From NCBI RefSeq assembly GCF_015624425.1, contig NZ_CP049919.1, positions 2,294,001 through 2,358,000 on the forward strand: DNA of 64,000 nt, in the 5' to 3' direction. Positions 43,878 through 52,365 of the stretch are shown piece after piece. The translations under genes were made by a program, and so were the position numbers. Source of the DNA: Roseateles sp. DAIF2 (GTDB taxonomy: Bacteria > Pseudomonadota > Gammaproteobacteria > Burkholderiales > Burkholderiaceae_C). The number at the start of each line of letters is the position of its first letter. Within the stretch, counting starts at the first letter, position 1. The notes below the pieces were generated by a model, which was not told the origin of the DNA, searched no databases, and saw only the letters and a list, made by a program, of their open reading frames with translations.

Positions 43878-46742
43878 TCAGCGCTTGATGCTGCGTTGCT
43901 GGGCCGTGGTGGCCGCTGCCTTGGCGGCGGCCGGGGCGACGACGGCGGGCACCGTGCCGCGGCGTGCTTCCTGCACCAGCGTGTAGCTCTTGCCGCCGAA
44001 GGTGACGACCCAGTTGCTGGGCATCGGCATCGGCAGGTAGTAGTTCAGCGTGATGCTGACGCTGGCGCCGGGGGCCAGGCTTTGCCAGCCGGGCAGCTTG
44101 AAGGTGGCGCGGTGGAAGTCCTTCAGCAGGCCGCCGATGTTGTGGCCGGAGGCGTTGGCGCCGCTCTGCGTCACCGTCAGGCCGAAGCCGCTCTGGTCCG
44201 TCAGGGTGGCGGGGATCGCGGTGGGCACGTCGAAGCTGAACTCGGTGCCGCCGGGGAGGGTCTGGCCGGTGTTGTTGGTGACGGTCAGGCTCGGGTTGAT
44301 CGGGTAGTTGGCGTCGCCCAGCTTGAAGCCGGACAGCTTGACCCCGATGTCCAGCGCCTCGGCCGGCAGGGTCGCCGGGCTCAGGCGGTTGCCGTAGGGG
44401 GCGGCGGTCTTCAGCTTGTTGTACAGGGTCTGGGTCAGGGTGTTGCCCATGAAGTACTCGCCGCGTGCCGCATCCCAGCCGTAGTCACCGGCCAGCTCCC
44501 AGAACATCACGCCGCCGATGCCGCGGTCCGCCACGTACTGGGCCTTGATGCCGACCGACTGCTCGTCCTCGGTGGACAGGAACACCTTCTTCTGCGCGTT
44601 CCACAGCCAGGGCGCGACCAGGGTGGCGTCGTAGTTGCGGACATAGGTGCCGACCAGCTGGTCGATCGGGTTGGTCGCCGGGTTCAGGCCATAGGCGGCC
44701 AGGTAGCTGCCGGGGCGGCCCTGGGCCAGGTTCATCGCATGCCACATCGGGTTGGAGCCGGCGGGCACCTCGCGGTTGCCGACGTCCAGGTCATGCCAGA
44801 GGTTGTCGATGCCCACGGCGCCGGCGCCGCACTTCTGCACCGTGCCGCCGCCGGTTCCGGGCGGGCACTTGGTCTGGTCGGCCTGGGCCGCCTGACCCCA
44901 CAGGCCGTTGGTGCCGCCGGTCACATCCTTCCAGCCGCGGGTGTAGAAGGGCAGGCCGATGTTGATGCGGCCGGCCGGCAGCGCGCCGCGGAAGTAGTGG
45001 TAGGCCCAGTCGGTGTTCAGGTAGCCGATGCGGCCGTACTGGGCGCTGCCGTAGTAGTTCCAGGCGATCAGCTCGTTGTCGCGGCCATCGTCATAGAGCG
45101 CCGCGTTGGGCCCGACGAACTGGTTCCAGGCGCCGTGCAGGTCGTAGCTCATGATGTTGACGTAGTCCAGGTACTGGGTCACCTGGAAGGCCTCCATGCC
45201 TCGCAGCAGATAGCCGGAGGAGGGGGCCGCGATCGTCAGCATGTAGTGGCGCGCATCGGCCTGGCCCGCCACGTCGAGCTTGGCGCGCAGCACGCGCATC
45301 AGCTCCACGTAGTTCTTCATCAGCGTGGCGCGGCGTGCGTTGGAGATCGTGAAGTCGTTCGGGTTGCCCGCGTCCTTCATGCTGGTCGGGTACTCGTAGT
45401 CGACATCGACGCCGTCGAAGCCGTACTGGCGGATGAAGGCCACGGCCGAGTCGGCGAAGGTGTTGATGCCGGCCTGGTTCAGGCTGCCGTCGGCATTGGT
45501 GGTCATCGTGTAGAAGCCGGTCGTCTCGGCCCAGCCACCGACCGAGATCAGGGTCTTGACCTGCGGGTACTGCTTCTTGAACTTGTTCAGCAGGTTGAAG
45601 TGGCCCTTGTAGGGCAGGGACGGATCCAGCTCGGCGCCGGCCACGCCGGGCCAGGAGAGGCCGGTGGCGGGGTTGTTGGCGTCGGCGGTGTTGCCCACCG
45701 AGATGCGGTTGCTCGCATCGACGCTGGCGAAGGCGTAGTTGATGTGGGTCAGCTGGCTCCAGGGGATCTGGTTGGCTAGATAGGCGGGCTGGCCGTTCTT
45801 GCCGGTGCGCCAGCTGGTGAAGTAGCCGATGATGCGGCGCGGCTTGTCGGCGCCCATCTTCTCGCGGCCCTGCTCGTCATAGACCTTGCAGTAGGCCGGC
45901 GTGGTGCCGGGCGAGGTGACCAGGCCTTCGGGGCGGCAGCGTTCTTCACCGACGACCGGGCCGTTCACGGTGATGGTCACGGCGGCGCTGTTGCCGATGG
46001 CGCCCTTGTCGTCGGTGGCGCGGGCCACGATCTCGGCCGCGCCGGCGCGGGCGGTCCAGACCACCTCATAGGGCGCGGTGCTGTCCTCGGCGACCAGGGC
46101 GCCGTTGATGTAGAAGCCGACCTTGGCGACGCTGCCGTCCGAGTCGGCGGCATTGGCCGAGAGCGTCACCGCGTCGCCGACGGTGGGCCTGGCGCCGGCA
46201 GCCGGGGCGGTGAGCTGCGCGGTCGGTATCTGGTTGACCGGCCCGGTGCTGACCGTAACCTGCTGCGAGCGCGTGGCGGTGGCGCCCTTGTTGTCGGTGA
46301 CGGTCAGCGTGATCGAGTAGGTGCCGGCCGCCGCATAGGTGCGGCTGGCGGTGGCGCCGCTGGCGCTGCCGCCGTCGCCAAAGGTCCAGGCATGGCTGGC
46401 GATGCTGCCGTCCGGGTCGGTCGAAGTGCTGCCGTTGACCGCCACGGTCAAGGCATTCGCGGTGGCCGTGAAGTTGGCGACCGGCGGCTGGTTGACGCCG
46501 TCGCAGGCGCCCAGCGGCTTCCAGACGGCCCAGGGGCCGGAGTTGGTGGCCGGCGAGTTGTTCTGGGTCCACCAGTTGGCCTGGTAGGCGGCATTGTTCT
46601 GCTTGGCCTTCTGGCCGGCGGTGTAGGTGGCGCTCGGGCTCCATTCGGCCAGGCCGGTGCAGTCATAGGCCTGGGCTGCGGAGCTGAGGAGGCCAGCGGC
46701 CATCAGCAGCAGGGTCAGCGGGGGTGACGAGGAAAATCGCAT
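43878..46742 (-). CDS. Secreted multidomain GH18 chitinase (CBM, PKD, Ig-like, GH18, C-terminal domain)
   Basis: A 954-residue enzyme starting at 46742, with AAGGAG upstream. Order: signal peptide 1-25; CBM5/12-like module 26-81; PKD domain about 87-165 (TFGDGGSASG, TLTVTDNKGAT); Ig-like domain about 172-260; GH18 barrel about 300-790; beta-rich C-terminal domain about 795-925 resembling the Chitinase-C type; Ala-rich basic tail. Catalytic acid Glu450 lies in FDGVDVDYEYP, with Tyr in place of Trp as in ChiA-type processive chitinases. A long insertion with paired cysteines (TKCPPGTGGGTVQKCG) sits in the barrel. It follows the GH19 gene by 122 bases. Confidence 0.95.
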   Translation of the reverse strand: MRFSSSPPLTLLLMAAGLLSSAAQAYDCTGLAEWSPSATYTAGQKAKQNNAAYQANWWTQNNSPATNSGPWAVWKPLGACDGVNQPPVANFTATANALTVAVNGSTSTDPDGSIASHAWTFGDGGSASGATASRTYAAAGTYSITLTVTDNKGATATRSQQVTVSTGPVNQIPTAQLTAPAAGARPTVGDAVTLSANAADSDGSVAKVGFYINGALVAEDSTAPYEVVWTARAGAAEIVARATDDKGAIGNSAAVTITVNGPVVGEERCRPEGLVTSPGTTPAYCKVYDEQGREKMGADKPRRIIGYFTSWRTGKNGQPAYLANQIPWSQLTHINYAFASVDASNRISVGNTADANNPATGLSWPGVAGAELDPSLPYKGHFNLLNKFKKQYPQVKTLISVGGWAETTGFYTMTTNADGSLNQAGINTFADSAVAFIRQYGFDGVDVDYEYPTSMKDAGNPNDFTISNARRATLMKNYVELMRVLRAKLDVAGQADARHYMLTIAAPSSGYLLRGMEAFQVTQYLDYVNIMSYDLHGAWNQFVGPNAALYDDGRDNELIAWNYYGSAQYGRIGYLNTDWAYHYFRGALPAGRINIGLPFYTRGWKDVTGGTNGLWGQAAQADQTKCPPGTGGGTVQKCGAGAVGIDNLWHDLDVGNREVPAGSNPMWHAMNLAQGRPGSYLAAYGLNPATNPIDQLVGTYVRNYDATLVAPWLWNAQKKVFLSTEDEQSVGIKAQYVADRGIGGVMFWELAGDYGWDAARGEYFMGNTLTQTLYNKLKTAAPYGNRLSPATLPAEALDIGVKLSGFKLGDANYPINPSLTVTNNTGQTLPGGTEFSFDVPTAIPATLTDQSGFGLTVTQSGANASGHNIGGLLKDFHRATFKLPGWQSLAPGASVSITLNYYLPMPMPSNWVVTFGGKSYTLVQEARRGTVPAVVAPAAAKAAATTAQQRSIKR
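46500..46679 (-). repeat. CBM-coding direct repeat, copy in middle chitinase
   Basis: Partner of 43561-43740, about 2.9 kb away in the same orientation. The encoded modules differ at about four of 56 residues, so the copies were recently duplicated or homogenised by gene conversion. Confidence 0.85.
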
Positions 46743-46864
46743 GGAAGCACTCCTTGCTTGGGGAAATTTCGGACCGTTGGAATGAGCAAGACCTGACCCC
46801 TGTGCCGATGGGCACGGGGTGGTCGGATGAGAAAGCGGTAGGGGCGGCGGCGGGGGGCGTTCGG

Positions 46865-48529
46865 TCAGGGCCGCACGATCACGTCGAAGTACTTCTCGAC
46901 GCAGCGCTGGTAGTCGCCCGCCTTCAGGGCGAAATGGGCGGTCTGGTAGCCGACGCGCTTGCAGGCAAAGGCCTTGCCCTCGGGCATGTCGGGGTAGTAG
47001 GCCCAGTCCTGGTCCCAGTAGATGTCCAGCGCGCCGGCACCGCCGACCTCGAAGCGCTTCTGGTTGCCGCAGCCCAGCTCCTCGTTGGCGGCGATCGGCA
47101 CGCCGAGCGCGGCGGCATGCTGGTGGTAGTAGGCGATGCGGTTCACCGACTGCGGCTTCTCCGCGCCCTGGCCGCATTCGATGCCGCCGTTGATGATGTT
47201 GGTGGTGGCGCCGAAGCCGGGCTTGATGCCGGCGGCGCTGTCCACCGCATTGGGCACCCAACTGCCGTCCACCACATGCAGCATGCTGGGCTTGGGCGAG
47301 GCCGGGTAGACGAAGAAGAACACCGCCGAGGCCAGGTTCAGCCAGGTGTCGGCCACCAGCTCGGGCCGGTCCAGCAGCACCCGCACGTCGCCATACATCG
47401 CGTCGGAGAAGGGGCCGTAGTTGAAGTTGTAGGAGAGCTGCTTGGCGCCGCGCCCGAAATACTGCTTGAAGCGCCCCTGCGCATCCTTGCCGCAGGGCCA
47501 GGCCTGGCCCTGCCAGGTGCTGGGCAGGCATTCGTTGTTGTAGGGGCAGCCCTGGCCGTCCTCGCTGCAGCCGGATTCGCGCACGTAGTACAGCGCTTGG
47601 CGCCATTCGGGGATGACGCTGTTGCGGTCGTGCGCGCCGGTCTCCTGGGTGAAATGCGCGAACATCGTCGCCAGGGTCTTGCGGCAGATCGCATCGGCGT
47701 CGCGGCCGTCGCTGTAGGCGGCGCAGACGCCGGGGAACTTGGCGAAGGCTTGCAGCAGGCCGGTGTAGGTGTAGGAGGGATGGCGCTGCGGCACCAGGAA
47801 CTCCCATTGGCTGGCCGGCAGCAGGCGCTCGACGCGCTTGACGTTCTCCGGGTTGGCGGCCGCGCCCGGCGCGACCGCGGCCACCGCCACGTTGTCGCGC
47901 GTCGCGACCGAGGCCTTGACCGAGCGGAACAGCGCACTGTCGGTCAGGCGCGCCTCGGCGGCCAGCACATCGGCCTGGCGCAGCAGCCATTTGCTGGTCG
48001 CGGGGTCGCGCGTGACGCTGGCGACGGTGATGCTGGCCGAGCGGCTGGCGCTGGCGCCCTGGTTGTCGGTGACGGTCAGGGTCACCGCATAGGTGCCAGG
48101 TCTTGCGTAGGCATGGCTGACCCGGGCCCCGCTGGCAGCGGCGCTGCCGTCGCCGAAGTTCCAGGCGTAGCTGGCGATGCTGCCGTCGGGGTCGCGCGAG
48201 CCGCTGGCATCGAGCGCGACGCTGAGGCGGTCGATCGTGTTCGTGAACTGCGGCTGCGGCGCCTGATTGCCGCCGCCCGGGCCGCCGGCATCGCAGGCGC
48301 CCAGCGACGCCCAGGCCTGCCAGGGGCCGGCATTGCTGGCCGGGCTGGCGTTCTGGTTCCACCAGCGTGCCTGGAAGGCCTGCTGGCCCAGCTGCGCGCG
48401 CGCGTTCGCGGCATAGGCGGCCTGGGCGTTCCACTCCGGCACGCCGGTGCAGTCATAGGCCGCGGCGACGCCGCTCCCCAGCAGGGTCAGGGCGCTCAGG
48501 CCCCAACGTCGTCCTCTAGTCATCCTCAT
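46865..48529 (-). CDS. Secreted GH19 chitinase with chitin-binding module and PKD domain
   Basis: A 554-residue enzyme. Order: signal peptide 1-24; CBM5/12-like module 25-80, more diverged than in the two GH18 genes; PKD domain about 92-170; GH19 catalytic domain from about 235. The catalytic Glu296 is in MFAHFTQETGAHDRNS, and the family motif FGRGAKQLSYNFNYGPFS is present. Many cysteine pairs fit a secreted fold. GH19 enzymes invert and often attack fungal chitin, complementing the retaining GH18 enzymes downstream. It is the first gene of the cluster, behind a 635-base non-coding region. Confidence 0.94.
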   Translation of the reverse strand: MRMTRGRRWGLSALTLLGSGVAAAYDCTGVPEWNAQAAYAANARAQLGQQAFQARWWNQNASPASNAGPWQAWASLGACDAGGPGGGNQAPQPQFTNTIDRLSVALDASGSRDPDGSIASYAWNFGDGSAAASGARVSHAYARPGTYAVTLTVTDNQGASASRSASITVASVTRDPATSKWLLRQADVLAAEARLTDSALFRSVKASVATRDNVAVAAVAPGAAANPENVKRVERLLPASQWEFLVPQRHPSYTYTGLLQAFAKFPGVCAAYSDGRDADAICRKTLATMFAHFTQETGAHDRNSVIPEWRQALYYVRESGCSEDGQGCPYNNECLPSTWQGQAWPCGKDAQGRFKQYFGRGAKQLSYNFNYGPFSDAMYGDVRVLLDRPELVADTWLNLASAVFFFVYPASPKPSMLHVVDGSWVPNAVDSAAGIKPGFGATTNIINGGIECGQGAEKPQSVNRIAYYHQHAAALGVPIAANEELGCGNQKRFEVGGAGALDIYWDQDWAYYPDMPEGKAFACKRVGYQTAHFALKAGDYQRCVEKYFDVIVRP

Positions 48530-48689
48530 CTTCTTATGCTCCCTTGGGATTTCTTGGGGGCCGGGCGGCCGAATACAGGCCGTGCACGCCGCGCGACGGG
48601 GCGCACGGCGATGACGGCATCAACAACAGCAAACGAACGGATACGGCGGCTGCGGCGACGGAAGGAAAGAAAAAATCGAACCGGGCCGG

Positions 48690-48764
48690 TCAGCGTGGCG
48701 GGGCCAAAAGGTCGGGGGGCGGGCGCGTGGCCAGGTGCATGGCGTGTTGCAGGTGAACCAACAT
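48690..48764 (-). CDS. Possible leader peptide upstream of the chitinase cluster
   Basis: A 24-residue frame starting MLVHLQHAMHLATRPPPDLL has GAGAGGAG eight bases before its ATG. It lies in the presumed 5' leader of the GH19 gene and is followed by a small GC-rich inverted repeat and TTTTTT (minus strand about 48692-48665), reminiscent of an attenuator. No homologue is recognised; it may be chance. Confidence 0.25.
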   Translation of the reverse strand: MLVHLQHAMHLATRPPPDLLAPPR

Positions 48765-48870
48765 GAACGTCACTCCTCTCTCTCGGATCGGATGGATGTG
48801 CGCTACGTCAGGGGTCCGCCACAGCATTGCGGACCGGCGGCCAAGTCGCGGTACTGCAGCGATGTCTTGG

Positions 48871-48891
48871 TGGTATTTAATGTAGATACCA
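48871..48891. promoter_or_regulatory. Palindromic operator-like site upstream of the chitinases
   Basis: TGGTATTTAATGTAGATACCA is an inverted repeat (TGGTAT/ATACCA) in the AT-rich core of the gap. Its TGGT/ACCA ends recall operators of GntR/HutC-type amino-sugar repressors such as DasR and NagQ. That regulator class for this site is inference; no such regulator gene is in the window. Confidence 0.4.
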
Positions 48892-49164
48892 GTTGACGGT
48901 CTGTTATTCGCACAAACCCGGATAAGTAGCGTAACTTCAGGTAAGTTTGTCTTTATATGCCTTGTTAATCGTCAAAGTCGGCAAGAAAGTTGCGGAATTT
49001 GCTATGAAACAGTGTTCCTAATTGCGACCAATGTGCTACCAGTTTTTGAAATCGGCAGACCGGAGGTGCAGCATCGCTCCAGGGGACGATGGCGCGGATC
49101 CGCGGCCGCTGCTCCAATCGCGGCTTCCCGTTTCTAGCCGCCATCAGCACCGGCATCGACGACC

Positions 49165-49719
49165 ATGAAGCTGCTACTCCGACCGACCTGGCGTGATGGC
49201 GCCACCTGGGCCTTGCGCGGCATCGTGGCCGTCGGCTTTGCCTGTGCCGGCTTCGCGATGATCGAGCGCTTCCGGCTCGGCGGCGCGCCGTGGCGGCTGC
49301 TGCTGTTCTGGCTCATCTATGCGCCGCTGGTCTACTGGGTCTGCATCCGCGAGATCCGCATCGGCGGGGCGGCTGTCGTGCGCGCCGCGCGGCCCCGGGC
49401 CGCGGTGCAGGTGAGCTTCGCGCTGCGACCCGAGGGCGGCGAGTTCGGCGGCGCGGCCGAGCGCGAAGCCATCCATGTGCTGAGCGACCGGCTCGCGGCG
49501 CAGCTGGAGGCCTCGGGCCAGGGCGAGTTCGATGGCGACGAGTTCGGCGCCGGCCGCTGCACCCTGTTCATGTACGGCGAGGACGCCGAGGCGATCTACC
49601 GCAGCGTGGCCGCGACCCTGGCCGCCGCGCCGCTGCTCAAGGGCGCGCGGGTCGAGCTGTACCAGGCGGGGGCGGGTGGCGACAAGCGGCCAGAGCCGCT
49701 GCGCGTGCTGAGCCTTTAG
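49165..49719 (+). CDS. Membrane protein of unknown function, 184 residues
   Basis: The N-terminal 65 residues contain two hydrophobic helices (about 17-33 and 44-61). The C-terminal 115 residues form a soluble alpha/beta domain beginning [16 protein letters not shown], with [20 protein letters not shown] and an acidic stretch [20 protein letters not shown]. No named family is recognised. The stop overlaps the convergent bpt stop by four bases. Confidence 0.7.
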   Translation: MKLLLRPTWRDGATWALRGIVAVGFACAGFAMIERFRLGGAPWRLLLFWLIYAPLVYWVCIREIRIGGAAVVRAARPRAAVQVSFALRPEGGEFGGAAEREAIHVLSDRLAAQLEASGQGEFDGDEFGAGRCTLFMYGEDAEAIYRSVAATLAAAPLLKGARVELYQAGAGGDKRPEPLRVLSL

Positions 49720-50474
49720 GGCTGCTGCTGCGCCAGCTCCCACTTCCCGTCGCGCAGCAGCTGGTGCGGGCGGAAGCGCGCCTTGTAGGCCATCTTCGGG
49801 CTCTCGGCGATCCAGTAGCCGAGGTAGAGATGGGTCAGGCCCAGCTGGCGGGTCTGCTCGATCTGCCACAGCACGTTGTAGCTGCCGTAGCAGGCCCCGT
49901 CTTCGGGCTCGTAGAAGGTGTAGACGGCCGACAGCCCGTCGTTCAGCACATCCAGGATCGAGACCATGCACAGCCGTCCTTCGTCGTCCTCGGCGGCGCC
50001 CGGCGCCGGCGGGGCGCGGAACTCGACCAGGCGCGAATTGATGCGGCTTTGCAGCAGGAACTGGGTGTACTGGTCGACGCTGTCATGGTCCATGCCGCCG
50101 CCGCTGTGGCGGCCGGCCTGGTAGCGCAGGTAGAGCTGGTAATGCTCCTCGCTGTAGCCCAGCCGCATCACGCGCGCGCGCAGGTCCTGGTGCTGGCGCC
50201 AGGCGCGGCGCTGGCTGCGCGAGGCCTGGAAGTCCGCCACCGGGATGCGCATCGGCACGCAGGACTTGCAGCCGTCGCAATAGGGGCGGTAGGTGAACAG
50301 CCCGCTGCGCCTAAAGCCCGCCTCGACCAGGTTGCTGTAGGCATCCGCATGGATCAGATGGCTGGGCGTGGCCACCTGCGAGCGCGCCTGGCGCTCGGGC
50401 AGGTAGCTGCAGGGATAGGGCGCAGTGGCGTAGAACTGCAGCTGAGAGAGCGGTAGTTCCTTGGGATGAGTCAC
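49716..50474 (-). CDS. bpt: Aspartate/glutamate leucyltransferase (N-end rule)
   Basis: A 252-residue enzyme that adds leucine from Leu-tRNA to proteins with N-terminal Asp or Glu, marking them for ClpS-ClpAP degradation. The start is a GTG at 50474. The N-terminal cysteine cluster [14 protein letters not shown] and the C-terminal [19 protein letters not shown] are typical. It follows aat by 36 bases on the same strand, the usual arrangement of the two transferases. Confidence 0.95.
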   Translation of the reverse strand: MTHPKELPLSQLQFYATAPYPCSYLPERQARSQVATPSHLIHADAYSNLVEAGFRRSGLFTYRPYCDGCKSCVPMRIPVADFQASRSQRRAWRQHQDLRARVMRLGYSEEHYQLYLRYQAGRHSGGGMDHDSVDQYTQFLLQSRINSRLVEFRAPPAPGAAEDDEGRLCMVSILDVLNDGLSAVYTFYEPEDGACYGSYNVLWQIEQTRQLGLTHLYLGYWIAESPKMAYKARFRPHQLLRDGKWELAQQQP

Positions 50475-50510
50475 GGCGGTGGGTCCGGTCGGCGGGCGGG
50501 TTGATGGACA

Positions 50511-51269
50511 TTATTCTGCGTCAAGCCGCGCCCACAGCCCGGGCTCGAACACCCAGGCGGAGGGGGGCAATGGGGAGGATTGCCCGATCGCCGCGGCCAG
50601 ATGGGCCTGGAACTGCGCGCGCGGCAGCTCGGCCGCGCCCAGCGAGGCCAGGTGGCGGGTGTTCTGCTGGCAGTCGATCCAGGGGATCGCGTTGCGCCGG
50701 CACAGGCAGATCAGCGCCGCCAGCGCGATCTTCGAGGCATCGGTGCGGCGCATGAACATCGATTCGCCGAAGAACATGCGGCCGAGGTTGACGCCGTAGA
50801 GCCCGCCGACCAGCTCGCCGTCGATCCAGGTCTCGACGCAATGCACCGCACCGCGCTCGCGCGCCCAGTGCACATAGGCGGCCTGCATCTCCGACAGGAT
50901 CCAGGTGCCGTTCTGGCCCTCGCGCGGCGTCTGCGCGCAGGCCTGCAGCACCTGGGGCAGGGCGCTGTCGACCCGGATCTCGCAGCCCGGCGTGGCGCGG
51001 AACTTCGCGATCGTCTTGCGCAACGAGCGGCTCAGCTTGAAGTGGCGCGTCTGCAGCACCATGCGCGGGTCGGGCGACCACCACAGGATGGGCTGGCCCG
51101 GGCCGTACCAGGGAAAGATGCCGCGCCGGTAGGCGGCCTCTAGGCGCTCGGGCGCCAGGTCGCCGCCGGCGGCCAGCAGGCCCGGCGCCTCGGACTCGGG
51201 TCCGAGCGCCTGTTCGGCGGGGGGGAATTCCAGCGAAGACTCGTGCAGCCAGTCGATCATCGGCTTCAT
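50511..51269 (-). CDS. aat: Leucyl/phenylalanyl-tRNA-protein transferase
   Basis: A 252-residue N-end rule enzyme that adds Leu or Phe to N-terminal Lys/Arg. Signatures are the run [24 protein letters not shown], given here as [12 protein letters not shown], then [37 protein letters not shown] and [15 protein letters not shown]. The start at 51269 is inside a 15-base divergent gap with the ArsC-like gene, so the two promoters must overlap each other's coding ends. Confidence 0.95.
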   Translation of the reverse strand: MKPMIDWLHESSLEFPPAEQALGPESEAPGLLAAGGDLAPERLEAAYRRGIFPWYGPGQPILWWSPDPRMVLQTRHFKLSRSLRKTIAKFRATPGCEIRVDSALPQVLQACAQTPREGQNGTWILSEMQAAYVHWARERGAVHCVETWIDGELVGGLYGVNLGRMFFGESMFMRRTDASKIALAALICLCRRNAIPWIDCQQNTRHLASLGAAELPRAQFQAHLAAAIGQSSPLPPSAWVFEPGLWARLDAE

Positions 51270-51284
51270 GGTAGCGTGTCGCCC

Positions 51285-51650
51285 ATGAAGAACAGCAGCA
51301 TCATCACCGTCTACGGGATTCCGAATTGCGACACCGTCAAGCGCGCCCGCGCCTGGCTGGACGAGCGCGGCCTGGCCTACCAGTTCCACGACTACAAGAA
51401 GGCCGGCGTGCCCGCAGACCAGTTGCAGCGCTGGATCGCCGAGTTCGGCTGGGACAAGGTGATCAACCGTGCCGGCACCACCTGGCGCAAGCTGGACGAG
51501 TCGGTCAAGGCCGGCGTCACCGACGCCGCGAGCGCGGCCGCGCTGGCGCAGCAGCAGCCCAGCGTCATCAAGCGCCCGGTCGTGCAATGGGCCGACGAGC
51601 ATCTGTCGCTGGGCTTCAGCCCCGAACTGTTCGACAAGGAGCATGCCTGA
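51285..51650 (+). CDS. ArsC/Spx-family protein (YffB-like)
   Basis: A 121-residue thioredoxin-fold protein with the N-terminal [18 protein letters not shown] and [20 protein letters not shown] near the end. It has the single N-terminal cysteine of the YffB/ArsC-like group but not the three-cysteine set of true thioredoxin-dependent arsenate reductases. It probably is a glutathione-dependent thiol protein. It is followed after one base by the riboflavin-synthase-like gene. Confidence 0.88.
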   Translation: MKNSSIITVYGIPNCDTVKRARAWLDERGLAYQFHDYKKAGVPADQLQRWIAEFGWDKVINRAGTTWRKLDESVKAGVTDAASAAALAQQQPSVIKRPVVQWADEHLSLGFSPELFDKEHA

Positions 51651-51651
51651 T

Positions 51652-52362
51652 ATGTTCACCGGCATCGTGCAAGGCCTGGCCCAGGTGGCCGCGATTACCG
51701 AGAAGCCCGGCCTGACCAGCTTCACCCTGGACTTCCCGGCGGGCTTCTGTGAGGGCCTGGAGATCGGCGCCAGCGTCGCCTGCGATGGCGTCTGCCTGAC
51801 CGTCACCGCGCTGAAGGGCCCGAACGCGGCCGACTTCGACGTGATGCAGCAGAGCCTGAACCTGACCACCCTGGCCGGCCTGAAGCAGGGCAGCGCGATC
51901 AATGTCGAACGTGCCGCCAAGGAAGGCGCCGAGATCGGCGGCCATCCGCTGTCCGGCCATGTGGACTTCATGGCCACGTTGGAGAGCGTGCGCAAGCCCG
52001 AGAACAACCATGTGATGCGCATCCACGTGCCCGCACCCTGGATGCGCTACATCTTCGCCAAGGGCTATATCGCGATCAACGGCGCCAGCCTGACGGTGGC
52101 CGAAGCGGGCCGCGAGAGCGGCGGCGCCGGCTGGTTCGAGGTCTGGCTGATCCCCGAGACCCTGCGCATGACCACCTTCGGCGAGAAGGCCGTGGGGGCG
52201 TCCTTGAACATCGAGATCGAGCGCTCGACGCAGGTGTTTGTCGACACGGTGCGCGACGCGATCGAGGAGCGGCTGGGGCCGCTGCTGCCGGCGCTGGAGA
52301 AGCTGCTGGCGCAGCAGGGGCAGAGCGTGGACGAGTTGGCCAGGCCGCCGCGGCTGGGCTGA
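51652..52362 (+). CDS. Riboflavin synthase alpha subunit-like protein
   Basis: A 236-residue protein with two lumazine-binding barrels: [12 protein letters not shown] ... [13 protein letters not shown] and [14 protein letters not shown] ... [12 protein letters not shown], joined by [16 protein letters not shown]. It has a C-terminal extension of about 25 residues. It resembles the atypical riboflavin-synthase-like group seen in Shewanella and relatives rather than the canonical RibE with GHIVQGHVDG, so it may be a paralogue with altered activity or a flavin/lumazine-binding protein. AAGGAG overlaps the end of the upstream gene. Its stop is three bases from the convergent end of the eCIS locus. 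Confidence 0.83.
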   Translation: MFTGIVQGLAQVAAITEKPGLTSFTLDFPAGFCEGLEIGASVACDGVCLTVTALKGPNAADFDVMQQSLNLTTLAGLKQGSAINVERAAKEGAEIGGHPLSGHVDFMATLESVRKPENNHVMRIHVPAPWMRYIFAKGYIAINGASLTVAEAGRESGGAGWFEVWLIPETLRMTTFGEKAVGASLNIEIERSTQVFVDTVRDAIEERLGPLLPALEKLLAQQGQSVDELARPPRLG

Positions 52363-52365
52363 GAG

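Larger units (their letters stand above)
48530..49164. other. Long intergenic region upstream of the chitinase cluster
   Basis: 635 bases without a convincing full gene. The part near the chitinases (48530-48780) is G+C-rich and contains a hairpin, GCCGTGC...GCACGGC (48579-48609), and the short leader frame at 48690-48764. The part 48860-49020 is strikingly AT-rich for this genome, holds the TGGTAT/ATACCA palindrome and probably the divergent promoters for the chitinases and the gene at 49165. Confidence 0.6.

Noticed and set aside
43878..48434. A single 1518-codon open frame spanning two chitinase genes
   Set aside because: The GH18 gene has its own start at 46742 with a ribosome site and signal peptide. 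The part beyond it is a shadow of the GH19 gene in another frame.
48544..48756. A 70-codon plus-strand frame upstream of the GH19 gene
   Set aside because: Low-complexity, basic translation without ribosome site; it overlaps the presumed chitinase leader.
48965..49156. A 63-codon minus-strand frame in the gap upstream of the gene at 49165
   Set aside because: No ribosome site, unusual composition and no recognisable motif; it lies in the AT-rich promoter region.
51285..51650. True arsenate reductase
   Set aside because: Only one catalytic-type cysteine near the N-terminus is visible and no ars genes are nearby; a YffB/Spx-like protein fits better.
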